From JADGRF01 sp035274465 (GTDB taxonomy: Bacteria > Myxococcota_A > Polyangia > Polyangiales > JAFGIB01), in assembly GCA_035274465.1 (NCBI GenBank), contig DATEOF010000467.1, positions 1 through 64,000 on the forward strand: DNA of 64,000 nucleotides, written 5' to 3'. A model generated the notes under the pieces. It made no database searches. It saw nothing but the letters and a program-made list of their open reading frames with translations, and was not told the origin of the DNA. Position 1 is the first letter of the stretch, and every line of letters starts with the position of its first letter. The position numbers and the translations under genes are program-made. Below, in pieces: positions 29,726 through 38,048 of the stretch.

Positions 29726-29799
29726 AAATGCATGTTGGCGGCGCCGCTCGGCTCGGGGGATCTGCGAGCGGCGCCGCCAACGGCGGCGATGTAGGCTGA
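29716..29799 (+). CDS. Possible 27-residue small peptide
   Basis: AAGGAGG (29704-29710) precedes ATG 29716 by five bases and opens a 27-codon frame that begins MSYEMHVGG and is rich in Gly and Ala. A perfect 17-bp hairpin lies inside the coding part. The start region is the mirror image of the minus-strand leader at 29573. The Gly-rich sequence follows from the GC hairpin, so it may not be a selected protein. Confidence 0.3.
   Translation: MSYEMHVGGAARLGGSASGAANGGDVG
29734..29781. terminator. Perfect 17-bp hairpin
   Basis: The arms 29734-29750 and 29765-29781 (GTTGGCGGCGCCGCTCG and its reverse complement) pair perfectly around a 14-base loop. It lies between the VWA gene 3' end (29845, minus strand) and the acyltransferase start, where a terminator would be expected. 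No T-run follows on either strand, so Rho-assisted or structural use is possible. Confidence 0.55.
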
Positions 29800-29844
29800 C
29801 TTGCTCGAGCACACGTCCCGAGCAGGCAGGAACGGGGTTACGGT

Positions 29845-31011
29845 TCAGTCGGGCCGGAACACCTCGCACGGGAACATCGCATAAACAGATGAGGCGCTAC
29901 TCAGGAAGTCGCTGCACGCCTTGCCGGTCAGCTGGATGGTATCGGCATCGATCAGGCGCCAGCCGTTGTCCGAGTTGCACGTCAAGTCCTTGTCGTTGAG
30001 CATGACCTTGCCGCTGCAGGCTGCGCCTTCGTCGACCATGCCCTTGAGGTCGATCTGACAGCTCGCGCCGTTGACGATCTTTTGAAACGTCGCGATCAGA
30101 TCGTTCTGCGTGGCGGGAACGAACGGCTTGGTCTTTGTCGCAGTGGCCGCGGCCACCTGCTCGAGGTGACTCTGCAGCCGTTGGTCGCCACCGGCCATGC
30201 TGATCACGTACATGTTCATGCCGTTCTCGGTGCCGCGCTTCGTGATGTCGATGACGTTCTTCTCGACCTGCGCGTCGCTGCCACCCGAGAGATCGCCGCA
30301 GCCGATGTTGGGCTGGCCGTCGGTGGCGAGCACCACGTAGATCGGTCCAGCTTCGCGATCCGGGTTGGCCTGGTTCGCGACGGGCAACTCCTTGACCACG
30401 TAGTCGAGCGCGCGGTCGGTCGGCGTGCCGCTGGCCACGGGATCCGCCGGGTACTTCGCCGAGATCGCGGCGTGGTTGTTGAGCGCGGGGTCGACCGTGA
30501 TCAGCTGCACGCACTGCGCGGGGTCGGGGCCGCTGCCGGCGTAGATCACCAGGCCGAACTTTGCGACGTCCTGCAGCGTCTCCACGATGCCGCCAGGATC
30601 CATCAAGGTCGAGCGCAGCGTCTGCCAGCGGTTTCTGCCGTTGGCGAAGGCATTGGTCATGCTGCTGCTGCCGTCGACCACCAGCCAGATGGTCGGGGTG
30701 ACCGGCGCGGTATCTGCCAGGCCCTTCGCGCACGTGGCGCTCGGCAAGCCTGCCGCTCCCGGCTGCGAACCTTTACCGCCCGAGCCGCCCTTGCCGCCGT
30801 TCTTACCCCCCTGGCCGGACGGGGTACCCACGCCCGAGGCCCCGAACAGGCCTCCCTTGCCGGCGAAGCCCTTGGGGGTCGGGTAGTCATTGGTGTCGTC
30901 CCCGGCGCAGCCCGTCGAAAGCCAGCCGACCGCGCCGACCACGACGAGCGCAAGCCAGGGCTGCGCGGTCCAACGCCTGCCAGAGCGCCGCAACTGGTTA
31001 TGCTGCTTCAT
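29845..31011 (-). CDS. VWA-domain lipoprotein
   Basis: This 388-residue surface lipoprotein has the lipobox STGC at about Cys35, followed by a Gly/Lys-rich linker to about residue 90. A von Willebrand A domain follows at about 95-300, with the metal site DGSSSM, the Thr region SGTPTDRAL and the strand IYVVLATDGQPN. The C-terminal 80 residues are cysteine-containing (SCQIDLKGM, LTCNSDNGWRLID) and of unknown fold. Such proteins bind ligands through Mg2+ at the cell surface. ATG at 31011 gives a clean signal peptide; an earlier in-frame start would run through the intergenic region. It appears monocistronic. Confidence 0.85.
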   Translation of the reverse strand: MKQHNQLRRSGRRWTAQPWLALVVVGAVGWLSTGCAGDDTNDYPTPKGFAGKGGLFGASGVGTPSGQGGKNGGKGGSGGKGSQPGAAGLPSATCAKGLADTAPVTPTIWLVVDGSSSMTNAFANGRNRWQTLRSTLMDPGGIVETLQDVAKFGLVIYAGSGPDPAQCVQLITVDPALNNHAAISAKYPADPVASGTPTDRALDYVVKELPVANQANPDREAGPIYVVLATDGQPNIGCGDLSGGSDAQVEKNVIDITKRGTENGMNMYVISMAGGDQRLQSHLEQVAAATATKTKPFVPATQNDLIATFQKIVNGASCQIDLKGMVDEGAACSGKVMLNDKDLTCNSDNGWRLIDADTIQLTGKACSDFLSSASSVYAMFPCEVFRPD

Positions 31012-31230
31012 GTGTGTATCCACCGCGCCCCGAGGCGCGTGCGTGTGAAATTTAGTTCCAAAGCGCGTCGCGATCGGCTCAGAAAACCCTGCGCATGCGA
31101 GATCTTGAGCCGTGGCTCGCGCGGCCAGGGCGTGGGGCCCAGGCGGAGCCGCCGCGCAGCGCCGGCGACCGATTGTCATCGGAAGGGTCGCGCCGCTCAG
31201 GCGCGAGGCTTCCGGCCTGGTGCAGCCCAG

Positions 31231-31258
31231 AGCGGCGGCTCACGTCTTGGCCGCCGCT
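31231..31258 (-). terminator. Possible terminator of the envelope operon
   Basis: A perfect 9-bp GC stem (AGCGGCGGC / GCCGCCGCT, loop of ten) lies just past the barrel gene stop at 31273. There is no T-run on the minus strand. The remaining bases to 31012 hold no gene I can support; they must include the VWA gene promoter. Confidence 0.35.
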
Positions 31259-31272
31259 GGGAGCGACGCCTG

Positions 31273-32910
31273 TCAGATCGACAAGCGCAGCGCGATGCCC
31301 GAATCGAACAGCGCGGCGGGAATCACCGTCTTGCCTTCCAGCTCGATGCGCAGCCGGAACTCTCCGGTCGGTCGGCCGTAGCGCGCCGCGATGTAGGCCT
31401 CGAGGCGCAGGTGCGTCAGCAAGACCAGTGAGTACTGGAGTTGTGTCACGAACGACCGATCGGACAAGTTGCCGAGCGTCGACAGCGTGAAGCTGTGCAG
31501 GTCGAGCGAGAAGGGCGAGGGCATGCTCACGACCAGCGCGGCGTAGTGACGGCCGAGATAGAAGTAGTTGGCCGGGTCCGTGAGCGGTCGGCTGCGCGGT
31601 GCGAGCAAGCCCGGATAGACGTCCGAGTTGTCATAGCCGAGCGGGTTGTAGAAGTATTCGGCGCTGAACGTCAGCACGTCGTTGTCGTTGTACTTGACGG
31701 AGTACGCCACGCCGGCGACCAGCTGCGGGCGATAGCCCTCGGCGCGATAGCTCGGGTAGCGAACGTCGGTGTATTGCTGCTGCACCTGCATCCGGTACTC
31801 GGTGTCGCTCTGCCACGGCTCCTGGGCATCGGGCATCGGCAGCTCCGCGTCCGGATCGTAGTGCACGCGATCCACGTCCTTCAGGTTGCGCAACGCCGCT
31901 TCCAAAAAGATGTCGAAGTCGCCGATGCCGGTGGAGGCATCGGCGGCGAACTTGGGCGCGATGCCCTTCTGGGCGTAGGCGCCCAGGCCGATCTCGGTGG
32001 TTCCGAACACCAGCTCGGCGCGCGCGGCTCCGCCCAGGTACTCGAGCGAGGGCACGCCGTCGGGGCCTTCGGCGACGCCATAGGCGTAGAAGTTCCAGGC
32101 GTTGCTCTCGATCGGCAGGTGCACCTTGACCATGCTGCTGCCGGTGCGCGCGTCGAATACCTCGAGTGGGTTGCGCGGCCGCACGTGCAGGTAGTCGGTG
32201 GGCGACCAGACGTGCCCGGTGCCCCAGCGCACGTGTTGTTTGCCGGCCGTGATGAACACGGTGTGTGCGATGTCGAAGCGCAGCCAGAGCTGATCGAGCC
32301 TGACCTGTGGCCCGGTCGCCGGGACCCCGTAGAGGTTGGCCAGGGTGCCGCTGCCGCTCGCCGACTCGCCCGCCAACAGCTGCCTGCCCGCGACGTCTGA
32401 GGTCGGGTCGTAGATCATGCGCCCGAGCACGTAGCCACGGACGCGATCGTTGGGCCGCGCATCGAAGTAGAGGTCGACGAGCGCGGGCAGGTTGAACGAC
32501 GCCTCGCCCAGCGAGCTGTCCTCGAAGACGCGCGTCTGCGCCCGGATGTAGATCTGCCCGCCCAGCGTCAGCGGATCCTCGGGCGCGACCGGCTGATCGA
32601 ACATCGGCGTGCTGCTACCGCCGAGGATCGAGTCGTCGCGGGTGCTGGCTGGTGGGAGCTCCGGGGCGACCTTCGCTGGCTCGGCCGCGGCGGGCACTGC
32701 CGGTTGGGTGGTGTCGACGACCGCGCCCGGAGCTGGCTCGCTCGGCGCTGGTTCGCTCGGCGTCGCCGCGGGTGGCTCGGTCGTGCCGCCCTCAGCGGCA
32801 GGTGCGCCGAACATCTCGGCCTCGTCCGGCCGATCTTGCGCTCGCGCGCCGGCGGCAAGCGCGCCGGCGCAGATCAACTGGACGCACAGCGCGCGCAGCA
32901 GCTTCGGCAT
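31273..32910 (-). CDS. Outer-membrane beta-barrel protein
   Basis: This 545-residue protein has a Sec signal peptide ending near residue 25 (ARAQD) and a Pro/Ala/Glu-rich linker to about 95. A long strand-rich domain follows, with alternating aromatic residues (GQIYIRAQTRVFED, LWLRFDIAHTVFITAGKQHVRWGTGHVWSP, AYIAARYGRP), ending in a short final strand. The phrase HVRWGTGHVWSPTD resembles DUF1302-like or porin barrels. It is the last gene of the ATPase-permease-permease-LolA-like operon, 16 bases after it, so it is the likely outer-membrane end of that system. Confidence 0.78.
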   Translation of the reverse strand: MPKLLRALCVQLICAGALAAGARAQDRPDEAEMFGAPAAEGGTTEPPAATPSEPAPSEPAPGAVVDTTQPAVPAAAEPAKVAPELPPASTRDDSILGGSSTPMFDQPVAPEDPLTLGGQIYIRAQTRVFEDSSLGEASFNLPALVDLYFDARPNDRVRGYVLGRMIYDPTSDVAGRQLLAGESASGSGTLANLYGVPATGPQVRLDQLWLRFDIAHTVFITAGKQHVRWGTGHVWSPTDYLHVRPRNPLEVFDARTGSSMVKVHLPIESNAWNFYAYGVAEGPDGVPSLEYLGGAARAELVFGTTEIGLGAYAQKGIAPKFAADASTGIGDFDIFLEAALRNLKDVDRVHYDPDAELPMPDAQEPWQSDTEYRMQVQQQYTDVRYPSYRAEGYRPQLVAGVAYSVKYNDNDVLTFSAEYFYNPLGYDNSDVYPGLLAPRSRPLTDPANYFYLGRHYAALVVSMPSPFSLDLHSFTLSTLGNLSDRSFVTQLQYSLVLLTHLRLEAYIAARYGRPTGEFRLRIELEGKTVIPAALFDSGIALRLSI

Positions 32911-32926
32911 GACTCGCTCCCGTCGC

Positions 32927-33754
32927 TCAGCGCGAGCGGCTCTCCAACCAGGCCTTGGTGAAGAGGTTCGGCTCCAGCGCCTTCAGATCGACGCTCTTGA
33001 TCAAGACCAGCGTGGAGTTCTCCTTCTCGACCTCGTCGTAGAAGCGGATCTCCTGCGGGAACCATACGTCGGCCTTCTTCGATTCGCTGAAGACCTTCTT
33101 CCACTTGGGATAGTACGACGTGCGCAACAGGCGCCCGGACAGCGCGAACTCCTGGCGCTTGAGCACGTTCTTGGTGTCCTTGTCGACCCAGAGCTTGATC
33201 ACCGGGAACGCGAGATCGAGCCCTGACTTGCCCTTCAGGGTCAGCTTCTGCGCCTGGTAGACGCCCAGCTTCTCTTCGCCGTCGTCGGTCGGGTCGTACT
33301 CCTCGGCCAGGCGCGACTCGTCGAAGTCGGAGCGACGCGAGTTGGTGCCGCCGATGCGCTCGCGCTCGGTGCGGCGCTCCCACTTGCCGACGGAGGGATC
33401 GTAGAACCACAGGTTCTTGTCCACGCGCAGGTAGCCCTGACCGGCCACGTTCTTGGGCGCGGTGAACACGATCATGAAGCGAGCGTCGGCGCTGCGGCGG
33501 AAGACCAGCGCGTTGTAGACGACCGCGACTTTGCCCTTCTCCTTCTGCTCGATGTACGCCTCGGAGCGCCAGTCGCCCGAGTTGCGCTGGCGATCGTCGA
33601 TCACCTTGAGCAGCGCGACGAGCTCTTCTTTGCTCTTCTGCTTGGCCGCGGGTTGCGCCGCCGCGGGTGCGGGGTCGGCAGCCTTGGCTTGCGCGTCGAC
33701 GCGTGCGGCGCCGAGCAGGCACAACGTTGCGATTGTCAGTGCTCGTAGATGCAT
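32927..33754 (-). CDS. LolA-like outer membrane lipoprotein-sorting protein
   Basis: This 275-residue periplasmic protein has a Sec signal ending near residue 22 (VDAQA). The mature part matches the 'outer membrane lipoprotein-sorting' LolA-like family: DDRQRNSGDWRSEAYIEQKEKGK, RRSADARFMIVFTAPKNVAGQGYLRVDKNLWFYDP and WFPQEIRFYDEVEKENSTLVL. This fold has an open barrel that carries a lipid or lipoprotein. It is encoded nine bases after the second FtsX permease and before the outer-membrane barrel. That placement fits a shuttle between an ABC extractor and the barrel. The GAGG ribosome site supports the ATG at 33754. Confidence 0.82.
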   Translation of the reverse strand: MHLRALTIATLCLLGAARVDAQAKAADPAPAAAQPAAKQKSKEELVALLKVIDDRQRNSGDWRSEAYIEQKEKGKVAVVYNALVFRRSADARFMIVFTAPKNVAGQGYLRVDKNLWFYDPSVGKWERRTERERIGGTNSRRSDFDESRLAEEYDPTDDGEEKLGVYQAQKLTLKGKSGLDLAFPVIKLWVDKDTKNVLKRQEFALSGRLLRTSYYPKWKKVFSESKKADVWFPQEIRFYDEVEKENSTLVLIKSVDLKALEPNLFTKAWLESRSR

Positions 33755-33762
33755 CGTGGACC

Positions 33763-35079
33763 TCAGCCGAAGTGTGCCATCGCGTCCACCGGCTTGAGCC
33801 GGGTGGCGCGCAGCGAGGGGTAGAACGCGGCGGCCGCGGTGATCACCGTGATCGTGATCACCGAGCTGAGCAGCGCTCCGGGTAGCAGGGCCAGGTGAAC
33901 CGTGTCGCGCATCAAGAACAGCTGCACCGAGATCGGTACGTGGATCTGTGCCGCGTTGATCAGCAGGCACACGCCCGAGCCGAGCGCGACGCCCGCTGCA
34001 GCGCCACACAACCCGAGCAGCGTGGTCTCGAACAGGAACATGCGCAGGATGCCGCCGCGGTGCATGCCGATCGCGCGCAGCGTGCCGATCTCGCGCGTGC
34101 GCTCGCGGATGGCGATCCAGAGCGTGTTCATGATCCCGGTCACCACGATCGCGAGCAAGATCAGCAAGAGCAAGCCGCTCAAGCCCTGCAGCGCGTTCAT
34201 GGTCCACATCATGAACGACAGCTCGTCCTGCCAGGTGGTCACGTCGAGCTTTTGTCCCGTCCAGCCTTCGCGCGAGACGGTCTGGAACTTGAAGAAGAAC
34301 GCGCGCGGGTCGGGCTCCATCATCGCGTAGCCCTTCTCCTCGAGCGTCTTGCGCAGCCGGGCGGCGATCGTCGACAGGTCGTCGACGTAGCGCGGCTTGA
34401 GGTGCAGCTGGATCACACCGGCGGTGCGGTCGTTCAGCTGGTAGAGCGTGCGCAGCGCGGCGTTGGACACGAATACGTTCCAGGTGCTGAGCAGCCCGAT
34501 GTCGCGCGCGATCGCGACCACCTGGCAGTCGACGGTGTTGGCCACGCCGCGCGTGGTCTGCGCCGAGATGGTCAGCGCATCGCCGACGCGCAGGCTCAGG
34601 CGCTTGGCTTGACCCTCGAACAGCAAGATGGCGTTGGGTTGTGCCAGGTCTTCGATGTTACCGCTGGTGATCTTGAGCGCCGAGCGGAAGTTGGGTTCCT
34701 TCGCGATGTCGATGCCGCCCAGGCCGGCCTGCATCGAGCCCTGATCCGAGACCAGCTTGCCCCAGCCGCGCCCGCGCACCACCGCGTAGTCGAGCTCGGG
34801 CATGGACTCCTTCACGATCTGGAGCGCCTTCGGGAAGTCGGAGACCAGCGGCGCGGCTTGCCCCGCCGTGACCTTGTAGAAGCCGCCGACGTTCAGGTGA
34901 CCGCTGACCAGCGTGGTGGCGCTGTCGATCAGCGTGCTCGAGAGCCCGTTCGAGAGCGCGCCGAGGAACACGAACATGGCCGTGACCACCGCGATCGCGC
35001 CGCCCAGGAAGGCGGTGCGCTTGCTGTGTTCGATCAGGTTCATCACGGCGATGCGAAAATCGAGCAGCAGGGCGGTCAT
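33763..35079 (-). CDS. FtsX-type ABC permease (LolC/E-like), small subunit
   Basis: This 438-residue protein has the MacB/LolC layout: one helix near residue 28, a periplasmic domain of about 220 residues, and three C-terminal helices with the FtsX motif (LLLILLAIVVTGIMNTLWIAIRERTREIGTLRAIG). The periplasmic part lacks tandem repeats or a TolC-binding extension. The start follows the larger permease by one base. The pair should form a heterodimer, driven by the LolD-like ATPase encoded first in the operon. Confidence 0.88.
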   Translation of the reverse strand: MTALLLDFRIAVMNLIEHSKRTAFLGGAIAVVTAMFVFLGALSNGLSSTLIDSATTLVSGHLNVGGFYKVTAGQAAPLVSDFPKALQIVKESMPELDYAVVRGRGWGKLVSDQGSMQAGLGGIDIAKEPNFRSALKITSGNIEDLAQPNAILLFEGQAKRLSLRVGDALTISAQTTRGVANTVDCQVVAIARDIGLLSTWNVFVSNAALRTLYQLNDRTAGVIQLHLKPRYVDDLSTIAARLRKTLEEKGYAMMEPDPRAFFFKFQTVSREGWTGQKLDVTTWQDELSFMMWTMNALQGLSGLLLLILLAIVVTGIMNTLWIAIRERTREIGTLRAIGMHRGGILRMFLFETTLLGLCGAAAGVALGSGVCLLINAAQIHVPISVQLFLMRDTVHLALLPGALLSSVITITVITAAAAFYPSLRATRLKPVDAMAHFG

Positions 35080-35080
35080 G

Positions 35081-37213
35081 TCATTCCTCCGCCGACATGG
35101 CTTCGCGCGGGCTCACGCGCATTGCGAGCCAGGCGGGGTAGATGCTCGACAGCAGACTCACCAGCAGCACCAGTACCAGTGCGATGCCGAGCTGCGGCGC
35201 GAGCACCTGTGGGTACAGGCGCGGACCGGAGAAAAAGAAGGTCATCACGTCGCTGAACGCCGGGATGCCCCGCTGGCCGAGCACTGCCAGGATGGCGGCG
35301 CCGAGCAGGGCGCCGAGCGCACCGGCGATCGCGCCGATCACCACCGCCTCCACCAGCAGCATGCCCAGCACGAAGCGCTTCTGCGCGCCGATCGCCCGCA
35401 GCGTGCCGATCTGACCCACGCGTTCGAGCGTGGCCATGACGAGCGCGTTGTTGATCACCACCAGCGCGACGACGAAGATGATCAGCACGGCGGCGAACAG
35501 CACCGCGCGCATCAAGACTGCAAACTGCCCGATGATGCCCGCGGCCTTCTGCCAGGAGATCGCCTTGAGCGGCAGGCCTGCCTGCTTGCCGGCTTGCTCG
35601 ATGGCCTGCATGGTCTGCGGGAGCAGGCGATCGTCCTTGACGATCACGGCGACGTTCAGCACCACGCCGGTCTCGAGCTGGCGCGGATCGTAGCTCGTGT
35701 CCGCGCTGCGGCGTTCCGCGCGGCTGCGGCCGTGCAGACCGGCGAGCGGGTCGGCAGCTGCTGGCTGCGCTTCCGCCTGCGGCTGCGGGGTCTCCTCCGC
35801 GGTCTCCTCGCGTGTGCCGAACAGCTCGGCCTCGGCGTGCTCGCGATCGACCTCGCGCGCGCCGGAGGCCTCGCGCAGCGCCTTGATCTCGCGCTCGCGA
35901 TCCGCCGTCATGAACCCGTACAGCTCGCGGAACGACACCAGGTCCATCATGTTGAGCGCGCCGGCCTGCGGCGACTTCTCGAGGCCTTTGAACGCGAACG
36001 TGCCGTACACCTTGACGTTTGCCGACTGCACGTAGCCGCTGCGCGTGAAGGCCTTGATGGTCAGCTCGTCGCCGACGCGCACGCGGTAGAGCTCGAGCTG
36101 CGGCGCGAGCTCGGCGTAGAAGAACTTGTAGCGCTGATCGAGGTTGTCGTCGGTGGTGGCGAAGAACGTGGCGAGCAGCTTGCCGAGGTCGGCCTCGCTC
36201 GAGCCCAGGAACTTCTGCAGCTTCTCGCGAAACTGCTCGCTCTTGACCGGGTCCAGCTGCAAGAGCAGCTCGCGCACGCCGGTGGTGTTCTCGCGCACGA
36301 TGCGCTGCAAGTCGGGATCCTCGGCGATCTTCTGCTTGCGGTTGTCGCGCGCCAGCTTGAGCTTGTCGAGGCCGCGCGCAGCCTTCAGCTTCACCTGTTC
36401 CTCGTAGACGTACTTCGAGAACAGGAAGCCGCGCTTGCCCGGAGGGATCGCCTGGCCGTCGACGATCTGCATGCGATCGAAGCTCTCGGCGAACACCTTG
36501 GGGTCGGTGCCGAAGTAGCGCAGCATCAGCATGTCGGCGTCGGCGGAGAGCGGCGCCACGCGGTTCTCGAGGAACTCCAGGTGCTCGTAGGGATCCGCGT
36601 CGAACGTCGACCAGAACTCCCGCGACGAGACCCGGCGCATCACTTCGACGTCCTCGGTGGCGAGCGCCCGCTCGTCGGCGATCACGCGCGTGTGCTCGGC
36701 GTCGCCCGCGAGCACGCCGACGATCTGCTGCACGTGCGCCTTCTGAGCCGTGTAGAGCTGACCGAGCTCGGGCGAGTGGTCCCCCGCCTCGCGCTTGCTG
36801 ACCGTCTCGCGCAGCCGGGCGAGCGCCAGGTCGACCGTGTTGCCCGAGGTCACGAGCGCGCTGTTGATGCCCATCGGCACGGCGGCCTTGACGTTGGGCA
36901 CCTGGAGCAGGACGTCGCGCACCTTGGCGAAGTCCGGCAGCTCGGTGATGTCTTGCGAGTCCGCGCCGAGCCCGCCCATGATCTCGAGCTCGTCCTTTGA
37001 CTTGGCGTTGAAGACCTGGAGGTGGCCGGCCACGCTGCCGGTGATGCTGCCGCGCATCGCGCGATCCACGCCGTCGAGCAGCGAGCTGCCGACGACCACG
37101 AGCAGCGCGCCGAACGCGATGATGCCGCCGACGATCAGCGTCTTCCAGCGGCTCGCCAGCAGGTTGCGCAGCGCCATCTGCAGGACCAGGCCGAGTGTGG
37201 CCGAGGCGCCCAT
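35081..37213 (-). CDS. FtsX-type ABC permease with large periplasmic insert
   Basis: This 710-residue permease is much longer than LolC/LolE (about 400). It begins with a helix near 27-47, has an insert of about 480 residues between the first and second helices, and ends with three helices and the FtsX motif (NNALVMATLERVGQIGTLRAIGAQ). The insert contains a charged coiled-coil-prone part (KLKAARGLDKLKLARDNRK, then REREIKALREASGAR) and a Gln/Ala-rich low-complexity part. It is coupled by overlap to the ATPase gene. The insert is a good candidate for contacting the LolA-like protein. Confidence 0.85.
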   Translation of the reverse strand: MGASATLGLVLQMALRNLLASRWKTLIVGGIIAFGALLVVVGSSLLDGVDRAMRGSITGSVAGHLQVFNAKSKDELEIMGGLGADSQDITELPDFAKVRDVLLQVPNVKAAVPMGINSALVTSGNTVDLALARLRETVSKREAGDHSPELGQLYTAQKAHVQQIVGVLAGDAEHTRVIADERALATEDVEVMRRVSSREFWSTFDADPYEHLEFLENRVAPLSADADMLMLRYFGTDPKVFAESFDRMQIVDGQAIPPGKRGFLFSKYVYEEQVKLKAARGLDKLKLARDNRKQKIAEDPDLQRIVRENTTGVRELLLQLDPVKSEQFREKLQKFLGSSEADLGKLLATFFATTDDNLDQRYKFFYAELAPQLELYRVRVGDELTIKAFTRSGYVQSANVKVYGTFAFKGLEKSPQAGALNMMDLVSFRELYGFMTADREREIKALREASGAREVDREHAEAELFGTREETAEETPQPQAEAQPAAADPLAGLHGRSRAERRSADTSYDPRQLETGVVLNVAVIVKDDRLLPQTMQAIEQAGKQAGLPLKAISWQKAAGIIGQFAVLMRAVLFAAVLIIFVVALVVINNALVMATLERVGQIGTLRAIGAQKRFVLGMLLVEAVVIGAIAGALGALLGAAILAVLGQRGIPAFSDVMTFFFSGPRLYPQVLAPQLGIALVLVLLVSLLSSIYPAWLAMRVSPREAMSAEE

Positions 37214-37953
37214 CAGTGCCCCTCCGCGGAATGCGCGACGGGCGGCGGCAACGAGTCGCGGGCGGCCGGATCATTCGCAGATACCAGCTTGCCGTCCGCC
37301 AGACGCACGATGCGGTTGGCGTGGGCCATCACGCGCGCGTCGTGCGTGGAGAACACGAACGTCGTGTCCTCCTTGCGATTCAGCTCCTTCATCAGGTCGA
37401 GGATGGTCTCGCCGGTCACGGAGTCGAGGTTCGCGGTCGGTTCGTCGGCCAACACCAGCTTCGGCTTGCTGACCAGCGCGCGCGCGATCGCCACGCGCTG
37501 GCGCTGGCCGCCCGAGAGCTCGGTCGGCCGATGCTTCACGAAGTCGCGCAGGCCGACCTTGGCCAGCAGATCCATCACGCGCGCCTTGCGCTCCGCGGCG
37601 CTGTGCACGCGCTGCAAGAGGAGCGGCAGCTCGACGTTGCGATACACGTCGAGCACGTTCACCAGGTTGAAGCTCTGGAAGATGAAGCCGATGGTGTGCA
37701 GGCGCAGATCGGTCAGCTGGCGTTCGCTGAGCTTGGCGATGTCGTGGCCGTCGACGCGCACCGAGCCGCCAGTGGGCACGTCCACGCAGCCGATCAGGTT
37801 CAGCAGCGTGGTCTTGCCGCTGCCCGAGGGGCCTGCGATCGACATGAACTCACCCGCTTCAATCTCGAGGCTCACTCCGCGCAGCGCGGGCACGACCACC
37901 TTGCCGAGGTGATAGGTCTTGGTGGCGTCGCGGATCGACACGATGCTCGGCAT
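37213..37953 (-). CDS. LolD/MacB-type ABC ATPase
   Basis: This 246-residue ATPase has Walker A GPSGSGKTT, LSGGQRQRVAIARAL, Walker B LVLADEPTANLD, and the family phrase TEFVFSTHD-like (TTFVFSTHDARVMAHANR). This places it in the LolD/MacB/FtsE family that pairs with FtsX-type permeases and does mechanotransmission rather than import. It is the first gene of a five-gene operon (ATPase, two permeases, LolA-like, barrel). The divergent MarR regulator lies 95 bases away, so that gap should hold the promoter and control sites. Confidence 0.93.
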   Translation of the reverse strand: MPSIVSIRDATKTYHLGKVVVPALRGVSLEIEAGEFMSIAGPSGSGKTTLLNLIGCVDVPTGGSVRVDGHDIAKLSERQLTDLRLHTIGFIFQSFNLVNVLDVYRNVELPLLLQRVHSAAERKARVMDLLAKVGLRDFVKHRPTELSGGQRQRVAIARALVSKPKLVLADEPTANLDSVTGETILDLMKELNRKEDTTFVFSTHDARVMAHANRIVRLADGKLVSANDPAARDSLPPPVAHSAEGH

Positions 37954-38006
37954 GAATCTGTTCCTCGATGCTGGTTGCCGTTATAGACGTCAACGATGTA
38001 GTTGCA

Positions 38007-38047
38007 AAATATCTTAGTTCGCGTGATATTTGGATCGCGAGATATTC
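38007..38047. promoter_or_regulatory. AT-rich operator half-sites, likely for MarR
   Basis: AAATATC (38007-38013) is exactly matched by GATATTT (38025-38031). A third copy, GATATTC (38041-38047), abuts the MarR start. The stretch is AT-rich in a GC-rich chromosome and lies between the divergent MarR gene and the ABC operon. It is well placed to repress both. Confidence 0.55.
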
Positions 38048-38048
38048 G

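Noticed and set aside
30082..31431. Plus-strand open frame of 449 codons opposite the VWA gene
   Set aside because: Composition is a mirror of the VWA gene; there is no motif or ribosome site.
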